64,000 nt of DNA from the NCBI RefSeq assembly GCF_001304615.2, contig NZ_CP032683.1:806001-870000 (forward strand), written 5' to 3'. The position numbers and the translations under genes are program-made. The stretch is from Methanosarcina flavescens (GTDB lineage Archaea; Halobacteriota; Methanosarcinia; Methanosarcinales; Methanosarcinaceae). The notes beneath the pieces are model-generated. The model worked only from the letters and a program-made list of their open reading frames with translations, was not told the DNA's origin and searched no databases. Below, piece after piece: positions 37,763-45,614 of the stretch. Position 1 is the first letter of the stretch. Each line of letters opens with the position of its first letter.

Positions 37763-38291
37763 CTTTTAAGTGAACGAATCATAGCTTAAAGGCAATTTAA
37801 GACATTATACTCCAGAACATTCTTCAGAAAATTACACTTAAGAATATATTTTAAAAACTGTACTCCAGCACAAACTTCAAATTCTGGTCACCCTCAAAGT
37901 ATCGGAACCTGTAATTTCTACAATTTACCTGCAATGAATGAATTTACCGTGCCATTCGGGACTCATAAAGGGTTTGCCGGTAAAAACTTTTCTCCTTATG
38001 CAATTAACCTTCAGGGTTTGTTTAAAATTTTTTTCAGCCTTACAGCTAATATTTATATAAGAATCCAGCTTAATCTTCAAAATCAGTCCAGCTTAATCTT
38101 CCTATTATACTTACCGGAAATATATCCACTGAAGATATTGAGAGTCCGGAATAAGAAGACAAGAAAAAGAGAAGAGAGAACAAGGACTTAAGCATGGCCT
38201 TGAAGGGACATGAAATGAGATATATATACAAAAAGCAAGCTAGAAAATATTGGGCATGAGATTAAGAGCCCAATTACAAGGTATACAGAGT
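37763..38291. other. Intergenic region with paaK promoter
   Basis: About 530 bases. A TATA-type GAGATATATATAC at about 38217-38229 lies at a suitable distance for a start of transcription near 38250, giving a short leader before paaK. An 85-codon frame at 37934-38191 has weak composition and is not accepted. Confidence 0.55.
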
Positions 38292-39605
38292 GTGAAAAAA
38301 ATGCCAGAATACTGGGATCCTGAAATCGAGACAATGCCTGTAGATGATTTAAAAAAGTTGCAGGAAGAAAAGTTGAAACAACTTGTACATTATGTGTATG
38401 AGCGCTCTCCTTTCTATAGAAAAAGGTTTGACGAACATGGTGTTAAACCGGGAGACATCCAGACTCTTGATGACATTAGAAAGTTACCTTTTACAGTTAA
38501 GCAGGATCTCAGAGACACCTATCCAACAGGTATGTTTTGCGTCCCTAATACAGAACTAGTCCGATTCCATGCTTCATCGGGTACAACAGGAAAACCGACC
38601 GTGGTGGGGTATACCCAGCATGACATTGAAGAGTGGGCTGAATCCCTTGCGAGAGGATTTACTTCTGTGGGAATGGGGGAAAATGATATTCTTCAGGTAA
38701 GTTACGGATATGGGCTTTTTACAGGTGGGCTCGGTGCCCATTACGGAAGTGAAAAGCTTGGTGCAACCGTCCTTCCTACAAGTTCCGGAAATACCGAACG
38801 CCAGCTTGAATTGATGAGAGACCTTGATGTTACTGCTATAGCCTGCACGCCTTCTTACTTCCTTTATATGATAGAGACCGCAAAAAAATTAAATATCAGT
38901 CTCAGAAGCGACACGAAATTAAAAATGGGATTTTTCGGAGCTGAACCCTGGTCCGCGGAACTCAAGAGACGCATAGAAGCTGAGTCAGGAATAAAAGCGT
39001 ATGATATTTACGGGACTTCGGAAATGAGCGGCCCTCTTTTTACCGAATGCTCGGAACAGCGCGGGATTCATATCTGGGCAGACAAATTCCTTGTTGAGAT
39101 CCTTAACCCGGAGACAGGACAACCTGTCCCTGACGGAGAAAGCGGAGAACTTGTGATCACGACTCTTACTAAAGAAGCCATGCCCCTTATCCGCTACAGG
39201 GTGAAGGACCTTACAAGAAAGTTTTCAGAGCCTTGCCCCTGCGGAAGAACCCATCCTAGAATTGCACGCATAAGCGGCCGTTCGGATGACATGATTATCG
39301 TGCGCGGAATCAATGTATTCCCAGGACAGGTAGAATCGGTCCTTATGAAGATTCCTGAAGTCGGAAACCATTTCATGATTATTGTAGACAGGATTGGTCC
39401 CCTTGACTCGATGAAGGTTCAGATTGAAATGCATGAGTCGGCTTTCAGCGATAAGATGTCAGACATGATGGCACTTAAAAGAAGGATTTCGAGTGCGTTG
39501 AAAAGCGTACTTAATCTTGCGGTTGAGGTGGAGCTGGTGGAACATGGCTCGCTGCCTCGCTCAGAAGGAAAATCAAAGAAAGTTATTGACAAACGAAAGA
39601 TTTGA
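38292..39605 (+). CDS. paaK: Phenylacetate-CoA ligase (PaaK family)
   Basis: AMP-forming aryl-acid CoA ligase of about 435 residues. It activates phenylacetate or a related aryl acid with ATP and CoA. Motifs: the P-loop-like S-S-G-T-T-G-K-P near residue 97, Y-G-Y-G-L-F-T-G-G near residue 140, Y-D-I-Y-G-T-S-E-M near residue 235 (adenylate binding), and S-G-R-S-D-D-M-I-I-V-R-G near residue 330 before the mobile C-terminal domain. In archaea the pairing with an ACT protein fits aryl-acid assimilation into aromatic amino acids. The start is GTG at 38292 or ATG at 38301. The longer frame to 38250 would overlap the predicted transcription start. Confidence 0.92.
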   Translation: MKKMPEYWDPEIETMPVDDLKKLQEEKLKQLVHYVYERSPFYRKRFDEHGVKPGDIQTLDDIRKLPFTVKQDLRDTYPTGMFCVPNTELVRFHASSGTTGKPTVVGYTQHDIEEWAESLARGFTSVGMGENDILQVSYGYGLFTGGLGAHYGSEKLGATVLPTSSGNTERQLELMRDLDVTAIACTPSYFLYMIETAKKLNISLRSDTKLKMGFFGAEPWSAELKRRIEAESGIKAYDIYGTSEMSGPLFTECSEQRGIHIWADKFLVEILNPETGQPVPDGESGELVITTLTKEAMPLIRYRVKDLTRKFSEPCPCGRTHPRIARISGRSDDMIIVRGINVFPGQVESVLMKIPEVGNHFMIIVDRIGPLDSMKVQIEMHESAFSDKMSDMMALKRRISSALKSVLNLAVEVELVEHGSLPRSEGKSKKVIDKRKI

Positions 39606-39900
39606 GAGCTTTTGGAGATCGAAAACAAAACCAGGAGGAAATACTCTGCAAGTTTTCCTTTTTGGCTCAGGTATCTCAGAATTTTTATAGAAAGGAGAGT
39701 CAGATATAAAAAAGAGTTGCGGGAATAATTACTGAATATGAGATAAAGTTACCATATGTGAAATAAATTGCCTGGTTATAACATGGAAACTGCACGCAAA
39801 CTTAAAAGATGCATAAGACATATATTATACTCCAGTAAAAAGATTAAAAAAGAAAGCAAGAGAAAATAAGAACAAGCAATATAAGGACATGGGTGCTGGA

Positions 39901-40338
39901 ATGGAAGATAAAATTATAAAGCAGATTTCCCTTTTTGCGGAAAATAAGCCTGGCAGACTTGCAAATGTTGCAGGCAAATTAAAAAGTGCCGGCATAAATA
40001 TCAGGGCGTTTACCATTGCTGAATCCGGAGACTTCGGGATAATCCGCATGGTTGTGGACAAATCCGACTATGCGCACAGTGTACTCCATGATGCAGGGTT
40101 TACTGTATCTGAAACCAGCGTGCTGGGGATCGAAATGGAGGATGTGCCCGGCAGCATGTCCCGTATTGCGGAAATATTCGGAAAAGCCAAGATTAATATT
40201 GACTATGCATATGCTTTTGTTACCAGGGAGCAGAAAGCCCTTTTAATAGTCAGGGTAAATGACATCGAAAAAGCAATTAAAACGCTTGAGAAAGAGAATA
40301 TCAAGCTCATAAGCATGAAGGAGCTTGAAAAGATCTGA
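39901..40338 (+). CDS. ACT-domain regulatory protein
   Basis: A 145-residue protein of two tandem ACT domains. The first (about 7-70) starts I-S-L-F-A-E-N-K-P-G-R-L-A-N-V, with the ligand-site Gly. The second (about 72-145) starts E-M-E-D-V-P-G-S-M-S-R-I. There is no catalytic domain. Such proteins follow PaaK-type ligases in many archaea and probably sense an aromatic amino acid. I chose ATG 39901 because GGTGCTGGA lies upstream; an ATG at 39889 would add four residues. The gap to paaK (about 295 bp) contains its own TATA-like ACATATATTATAC near 39816-39830. Confidence 0.88.
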   Translation: MEDKIIKQISLFAENKPGRLANVAGKLKSAGINIRAFTIAESGDFGIIRMVVDKSDYAHSVLHDAGFTVSETSVLGIEMEDVPGSMSRIAEIFGKAKINIDYAYAFVTREQKALLIVRVNDIEKAIKTLEKENIKLISMKELEKI

Positions 40339-40616
40339 TTTTAATTTGTAACCGGATTTTCCAGAGAAGAAAGTAATTTTTAGAGGAGAAAATAACGGAA
40401 TGATCCAGAATCAAATAAACATATTTCTCACGATTCTGGAACAGCTCTTTTTACAGCTTCTGGCATCAGGACAAAACTTTAATATGAAATCTATAGCCTG
40501 TGAAGACCTTTTTGAGATTCTAACCTAATAACTGGATATACAGAATAAATATAAAAAAGAATAAATAAGAGAAGCAAAAAAAATTGCCAGAAGAATAGGT
40601 TACCGGTTTGACTATA

Positions 40617-40970
40617 ATGGCGGAAAATAAAACTAATTTACAAGAAAACACACAAAACCCCTCAAGAAATAAGCTTGGTGGAGTCCATACAACAATTATC
40701 GGGGGAAGAGCTGGTAAAAGGCTTGTAAAATTGGTAAGCCAGCACCCTGAGGTAAAAAAGGTAATTCCGTCCGTGATTTCCGTAAAAGGCATTGCAGGAG
40801 GAAGTTTGACCGGAAAAGTATTGCGTGCGGATGTAAGAGGGAACTTGAGGCTATTGCTCTCTGAAGGCAGGAGTTTCCAGGAAATAAGACTAGTAACAAC
40901 AGTCGGGACCGCAGAGGAGGGAGACAGAATTATGAACGAACTCAATGGAATCTTAAGAGCTGCCCTCTGA
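40617..40970 (+). CDS. DUF2103-type conserved protein
   Basis: A 117-residue protein matching an archaeal family of unknown function (DUF2103). The N-terminal ~20 residues are polar and probably disordered. The core has G-G-V-H-T-T-I-I-G-G-R-A-G near residue 25, I-S-V-K-G-I-A-G-G-S near residue 58 and V-T-T-V-G-T-A-E-E-G near residue 94. The Lys/Arg content suggests nucleic-acid or phosphate binding, but this is only a guess. The start ATG 40617 (M-A-E-N-K) is used; a TTG at 40608 is in frame. It ends 24 bp before the methanogenesis-marker gene and is probably co-transcribed with it. Confidence 0.82.
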   Translation: MAENKTNLQENTQNPSRNKLGGVHTTIIGGRAGKRLVKLVSQHPEVKKVIPSVISVKGIAGGSLTGKVLRADVRGNLRLLLSEGRSFQEIRLVTTVGTAEEGDRIMNELNGILRAAL

Positions 40971-40993
40971 GGCGTTAAGGGAGAGACAAATAA

Positions 40994-41971
40994 TTGGCGT
41001 TTATAGGGATTGATCACGGCACAACTGCAATGCGTTTTGCTCTGATAGAAGGGGAAAAGGTTCTGACCTTTGAGCTTGGGAGGGCTGAGGCAGCTGCCAT
41101 GTCCGAAAATGAGATTCTGACTTCGATCGAGGAGAATTTTAAAGTCCGATGTGAGACAATTGACCTGATTGCACTAACGTACTCAATGGGAGACGGCTTT
41201 TCCGCAATTAAGGATGTAAGAAGCCTGGAAGGAAGAGGGCTCAAAAGCATAGAAGGGGCTGGAAAAAAAACCGGTGGAGGCACAAGGATTTTTGATGCCA
41301 TCCGAAACTCAGGAATTCCGTCGATAGCAATTCCCGGTCTTCATGCTGAGAGCAAGGTGGACCCCAGAATGAAGGTATTTTCCCACCTCACAAGCCCGGA
41401 GAAACTAGGAATTGCTTACCATATCCTCTGCCTTGGCTATAAGAATTTCGTAGTTTCCGACATAAGCTCAAACACTGTTACCCTTGCCGTTGCCGATGGT
41501 AAGGTCGTTGGTGCAATTGATGCCTGCATATTTGCTCCAGGCGTCCATCACGGCCCTCTTGATCTGCAAGCAATCAGGAATGTGGATAATGGATACTGCA
41601 CTGCAAACCAGGCTTTTGTAGAAGCAGGAACTCTAAAAATGACCCCGTACAAAGATAGGGAAGAATTACTCAGTGCGGCCGGAAAAAAAGAAGGTCCCGC
41701 CCTTCTTGCCCTTGATACAATTGCATTGTTTGCAGCTATGGAAATTACCTCAATGCAGCTTCTTCTTAAGAGCTATGAGGCAACTGGAGAGATCTTTCTT
41801 GCAGGATCAGTAGGGGAGTTCGAATATGTACAGAAAAAAATCCGCGCGCATCTGGGGCAGGAATGCCAGTGTCTCGGAAAGTGGCACGCTGCAATAGGCT
41901 GTGCTGAAATAGCGAGGGATGTTTTTGCTGGAGAAAAAAGTATCCTTGGCGTAGACGTCAGTTATCCTTAA
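40994..41971 (+). CDS. Methanogenesis marker protein 12
   Basis: A 325-residue protein of the ASKHA (actin/hexokinase-like) fold found in methanogens and named methanogenesis marker 12; its function is unknown. The N-terminus F-I-G-I-D-H-G-T-T-A-M-R-F-A is a phosphate-1 motif. G-G-G-T-R-I-F-D lies near residue 95 and D-I-S-S-N-T-V-T near residue 156 (phosphate-2 type). Cys-His motifs (E-C-Q-C-L-G-K-W-H) lie near residue 295. The start is TTG at 40994, preceded by GGGAGAG; the next ATG would remove the phosphate-1 motif. It supports a methanogen origin. Confidence 0.93.
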   Translation: MAFIGIDHGTTAMRFALIEGEKVLTFELGRAEAAAMSENEILTSIEENFKVRCETIDLIALTYSMGDGFSAIKDVRSLEGRGLKSIEGAGKKTGGGTRIFDAIRNSGIPSIAIPGLHAESKVDPRMKVFSHLTSPEKLGIAYHILCLGYKNFVVSDISSNTVTLAVADGKVVGAIDACIFAPGVHHGPLDLQAIRNVDNGYCTANQAFVEAGTLKMTPYKDREELLSAAGKKEGPALLALDTIALFAAMEITSMQLLLKSYEATGEIFLAGSVGEFEYVQKKIRAHLGQECQCLGKWHAAIGCAEIARDVFAGEKSILGVDVSYP

Positions 41972-42008
41972 AAAGCAGGAAAGGAATATTATAAAAGAGC
42001 AGTATAAA

Positions 42009-42614
42009 TCAGGTCTTTTCTACACAGGTTTTATCTACGGACCCTTCATAAATGCTGTCCTGGTATTCCGCTGCATCAACTCCTCCTTCACCTGAGCCCA
42101 CTCCATCAGAGTCATCATAACTGCTCATTTTATCCTTCTTCATAAGAATAACATAGTCCGCAGAATTTTTGAGAGCTGTGGAAAAACCGGGTTCAACCCC
42201 GAAAATAATAGTCTCTTTGCCGTGTTCGTTTGCTTTGTTCAGCAGCGGTTTAAAGTCAGCATCCCTAGTCACGATTGCAAGGGTGTCAATGTTGGGATTA
42301 TGTACTAGCTCCATGCCCTCTACTGCGAGGCGCACATCAACATCGCTGGAACAGATTATAGGCTCAAGCCCATGATTCTCGATAGCTTCCACAAGCTTGT
42401 CAGAGGCGTACTGGTTTAGGAAAACACGCCCGATTTTGATATTTCCATAGTCTTTGAGGACGTCCCTTATCTCCTCGAGATTTACATCAAATTCTTTTCT
42501 GAGAATGTTCGGACCATCCACTAGAAGTCCTATTTTCCGCCTGCCAATTTCTTTTTTCGAGCGGAGGTATTTTGAGATGGAATCAATTCCGCTTTTTACA
42601 GGTTTCATTATCAA
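42009..42614 (-). CDS. NYN-domain (LabA/DUF88-like) protein
   Basis: A 201-residue protein with a PIN-like NYN domain, typical of RNA-processing ribonucleases. Acidic sites: I-G-L-L-V-D-G-P-N-I-L near residue 30, C-S-S-D-V-D-V near residue 88, and V-T-R-D-A-D-F near residue 115. The C-terminal ~45 residues are Asp/Glu/Gly rich and likely disordered. The start is ATG at 42614 or the inner ATG (M-K-P-V-K) six bases later. It runs convergent with the marker-12 gene. RNase activity is inferred from the family only. Confidence 0.88.
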   Translation of the reverse strand: MIMKPVKSGIDSISKYLRSKKEIGRRKIGLLVDGPNILRKEFDVNLEEIRDVLKDYGNIKIGRVFLNQYASDKLVEAIENHGLEPIICSSDVDVRLAVEGMELVHNPNIDTLAIVTRDADFKPLLNKANEHGKETIIFGVEPGFSTALKNSADYVILMKKDKMSSYDDSDGVGSGEGGVDAAEYQDSIYEGSVDKTCVEKT

Positions 42615-43047
42615 TGTCCTCTGTGATTTTGCAGTTCACGGAACCTGTACTCATTATTTGTTTGCGCTATATGACTGCACATCGCCAGTTTTGGGGAAAA
42701 GCTACGTTTCTAGCAGCCCTCCGATCCGCCGATGAGAGTTAATGGCTCAACTACTACTTTTGGGGTTCAAAGTTCCGAATCTCTAAGATTTAAAATTCTA
42801 GTACCGCAATTTGCATAAATCGGTTAATACTAATATCTGCTTTTCTGTAGTAAAACATTTGCATATTAAGGCAATCAAATTCTGTAGTAAAACATTTGCA
42901 TACTAAGGCAATCAAAGTTTGTAACTTTGTTCTTATGTAAATTAATAGGCTGATAAACTGGAGACTTTTCCTGCAAAAAAAACGGGAAGAAAATTCCGTC
43001 AGGACAAAAATTCTGACTTATAAAAATATAGTATATAATTTATAGAA
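42615..43047. other. Intergenic region with a 37-bp tandem repeat
   Basis: Contains the promoter of the NYN gene and, at 42843-42916, two tandem 37-bp copies. The rest is AT-rich without ORF or RNA. Confidence 0.6.
42843..42916. repeat. 37-bp tandem direct repeat, two copies
   Basis: TTCTGTAGTAAAACATTTGC plus 17 further bases occurs at 42843-42879 and 42880-42916 with one mismatch (T/C). There is no spacer, so it is not a CRISPR array. A recent slippage or recombination event is likely. Confidence 0.9.
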
Positions 43048-43467
43048 TTATAATTTATCGGAGAAAGGCCCTTTTTTTACTTCCCGGATGACATACGGAG
43101 ATTCTTTAAGTTCAAAGAGATTTTCTGTTTTCCGTCCTTTTTTACGCCTTAAGTACTGGATTTCTCCGAGTTTCTCTAGAAAAGCCTCATAAACTCGCAT
43201 AAACTGTTCAAATTCTGTGTCATTAAGCTCAATCAATCCTTCCCTACCTGCAAGCCAGTCGTAGACCTGGAGAAGAACAATTTCCCTTAACCTTTTAAGG
43301 TTTTCATCCTCAGGCGGTCTTTCGAAGTATAAAGTCTTTTTCAACTCAGGAGACCAGGCTGCAAATAGCCTCCTGAAATTTAACACCTGAATAGGGATTT
43401 TCTCTCCAGGCTCGGGTCTTGGATAATATGTACTCTCGAGAAGGTTATCTTCTCCCAGATTTACCAC
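43048..43467 (-). CDS. Uncharacterised protein downstream of rhomboid
   Basis: A 139-residue soluble protein that I do not recognise. It is rich in Glu, Lys, Arg and Leu, with a likely helical core (L-K-R-L-R-E-I-V-L-L-Q-V-Y-D-W-L) near residue 60 and a basic R-R-K-K-G-R-K near residue 110. It begins at GTG, overlapping the rhomboid stop by seven bases, so the two are translationally coupled. It may act with the protease. Confidence 0.72.
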   Translation of the reverse strand: MVNLGEDNLLESTYYPRPEPGEKIPIQVLNFRRLFAAWSPELKKTLYFERPPEDENLKRLREIVLLQVYDWLAGREGLIELNDTEFEQFMRVYEAFLEKLGEIQYLRRKKGRKTENLFELKESPYVIREVKKGPFSDKL

Positions 43468-44123
43468 CTGCCGATGTATCTGTATTTTGCAGCATTTTCT
43501 TGAATCTTCTTAATACGAAGTCCCATATAGAGACCAACAAAAAGGCCGCTAAGGTGGGCTGTATGGGCTATCATATCTGATGAGCCAGCCATAAGGAAGT
43601 CAAAGAGAGCAAAAAGCACAAGAGCATGTTTTAACTTCATTGGGATAAAGTAGACATAGACGCGGATATCCGGCTCAAGCATTGTAAGAGCTGCAAAGAC
43701 TCCGTAGATCGCTCCGCTTGCGCCAATCATCGGGCCAGGTGAGATACTGAAAATTGGCCCGCTTAAAAAGGTGTACCCTATTGCTGACAGAATCCCAGAA
43801 GTGAAAAAGATTGCCAGAAGCTGTCTGTTTCCGGCCCGTGTCTCGAGTGCAGTCCCGAAGAAGTACAGGACAAGCATATTGAATAAAAGATGCAATAAAC
43901 TGGTATGTAAAAACATGTATGTGACAAGTGTCCAGGGTCTTGTCACGAGAAAATTAGGGTCAAATTGAAAAGCGCTTACATAGAAGTAACCTATATTCGG
44001 AATCATCTCCAAGAAGAATGAAAGTGTGCAGAGAATAATGATTACTATCGTTGGGCTTGCCAGAATAGAGTTTTTACCCGCCACACTTTCCACCTCCAGG
44101 AATATAAGATACGTTAAGTTCAA
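43461..44123 (-). CDS. Rhomboid-family intramembrane serine protease
   Basis: A 220-residue integral membrane protease with about six helices. The catalytic Ser lies in G-A-S-G-A-I-Y-G near residue 137 and the catalytic His in A-H-T-A-H-L-S-G near residue 189. H-L-L-F-N-M near residue 78 is the conserved His-Asn segment of the oxyanion region. It would cleave transmembrane helices of unknown substrates. A longer N-terminus is included; the true start could be a later Met. It overlaps the next gene. Confidence 0.93.
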   Translation of the reverse strand: MNLTYLIFLEVESVAGKNSILASPTIVIIILCTLSFFLEMIPNIGYFYVSAFQFDPNFLVTRPWTLVTYMFLHTSLLHLLFNMLVLYFFGTALETRAGNRQLLAIFFTSGILSAIGYTFLSGPIFSISPGPMIGASGAIYGVFAALTMLEPDIRVYVYFIPMKLKHALVLFALFDFLMAGSSDMIAHTAHLSGLFVGLYMGLRIKKIQENAAKYRYIGRW

Positions 44124-44615
44124 ACATATTTCCTACTTCTCTCCCGATTTAGTTAATATAAAAGTGCAATAATATGAGGCAATAAGACTACCTCAACAGC
44201 AACCCAGATAAAGTGATCTCAGCTCAAAATGGTTCAGTAATGTCATTTAAGATCCAGTAATCTCATTTTAATTGATTTATGAACTAGAATTTAATAGCTT
44301 ATAAGCTAAGTGCTCTAAGAAGCCTGTGAATTCCGGATACACTGGTTTAGATGCTCACCTTAATTATGGAATTCTATTTTAAGAGTTTTTACGTTTAACA
44401 AGCAGGTTTCTCTTCATTTAAACCTTTCAATGAGATAAATCCGAAGCTTAAAGCTTAAAGATGGATTAGAAACTTAATTTTTGAAGAAACATTATATTAT
44501 TTCAGGAACAGACCTATTCAGGAAAATCAGTTTAAAAATAGATGTGTCCATATGTGGATTTATTCAAGAACTGATTAACTCAAGATAGATTTGCCCAGAG
44601 GCAGAGATATCCGAG

Positions 44616-44707
44616 AGTGATCAAGTGAAGAATGGATATATCCAGGTAAGATTTATTCAAGAGTGATCAAGTGAAGAACGGATGTATTCAGATAAGATCA
44701 TTCAAGA
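44616..44707. repeat. 46-bp direct repeat, two copies
   Basis: AGTGATCAAGTGAAGAA starts each unit (44616 and 44662). The second copy has several substitutions. It lies upstream of cdhA, before the TATA box; function unknown. Confidence 0.7.
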
Positions 44708-45214
44708 CGTGGTAAATCTCATTTAAATTGAAATATACATTATTTAATTTGGAAAATATATTAATTAATATTTAAATGAGAATATTATATTTATTCTTTT
44801 CTTGAAAAAACGAAAAATAGTTTACGGCATTTACAGTGTAAAGCTGCATGGTACTGCTAAGCCTATAAATAATTTTCCATTTATTTATTGATTATAAAAT
44901 TATAAAATTTGAAATATAATTTAAAATTATATTTTCTCCTAAACGATAAGTTTTGTTTAAGGATAAGACTACTATTTGGTAACAAATATTCATAGAATTT
45001 TTTGTTTTACAAGTGAATAAAAAGACTAATTAGTAAGAAATAGTAACACTAAAAAAGAAATTATCAGCACTGCATAGAATCTTAATAGAAAACCAGCATC
45101 TAAAGCCTCAAGTTTAGTTTTTGTATAACGGGATTAAATAAGTTTTTAGAGTATACCGATTTCGAATATTCCATTTTACCCTTCTCGAAATGGCATGCTA
45201 CAAATTAGAAAATG

Positions 45215-45221
45215 TTATATA
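45215..45221 (+). promoter_or_regulatory. cdh operon TATA box
   Basis: TTATATA flanked by AATG and GATTTGG. Transcription would start about 25 bases on, near 45240-45246. That leaves a leader of roughly 370 bases before the cdhA ATG at 45615, in line with the long leader known for methanosarcinal cdh genes. Confidence 0.7.
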
Positions 45222-45267
45222 GATTTGGTACGTTAAGACATTTAATTAGTGTTTATTATCCATCGGT

Positions 45268-45321
45268 AGCGACCCCGTCTTAGGATTGAGGTCTCGATCG
45301 CTGGTAAAAACGGTTTTTTTT
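45268..45321 (+). promoter_or_regulatory. First leader hairpin plus oligo-T run
   Basis: AGCGA (45268-45272) pairs with TCGCT (45298-45302). GACC (45271-45274) with GGTC (45290-45293) is an overlapping alternative. About 10 bases after it, GG is followed by eight T residues (45314-45321). Hairpin plus T-run resembles an attenuator. Confidence 0.55.
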
Positions 45322-45424
45322 GAGAAGAAAAGGGCGTAAAAAAGGTTTTGAAGAGTGTTAAAGCCCTAAAAACGACTTTACAAAGAAATATTCCCTCTAA
45401 AAACGGTTCTATTTGAAAAAAACG

Positions 45425-45474
45425 CTGATAAAATGCTTAATTGTTGGAAGAAATAGTTAAAAGCATTTTATCAG
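45425..45474 (+). promoter_or_regulatory. 14-bp perfect stem-loop in cdh leader
   Basis: CTGATAAAATGCTT (45425-45438) and AAGCATTTTATCAG (45461-45474) are perfectly complementary, with a 22-base loop. It lies about 140 bases before the cdhA start. It could affect transcript elongation, stability or a protein contact. Confidence 0.8.
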
Positions 45475-45614
45475 AGAAGCATTATTTAAACGATTGTAAC
45501 TTTAAAGGAGACGGCAGATACATAATTTATAATCATGAAGAATAAGCCGAATAATATAAATTGCAATCGTCTTGGTGAAGTCGACTTTAAACAAATTTAG
45601 GAGGTAAAGCTCAA

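Larger units (their letters stand above)
44124..45614. other. 1.5-kb non-coding region with cdh promoter and leader
   Basis: The longest gap in the window. The left part is AT-rich and carries a 46-bp direct repeat (44616-44661 and 44662-44707). The right part carries the cdh promoter at 45215-45221 and a leader of about 370 bases with two hairpins and an oligo-T run. No protein gene is credible. Confidence 0.75.

Noticed and set aside
37934-38191. 85-codon frame before paaK
   Set aside because: Low complexity, no ribosome-binding site, and it runs into the paaK promoter region.
42843-42916. Possible CRISPR repeat
   Set aside because: The two 37-bp units are directly adjacent with no spacer, and no cas gene is present.
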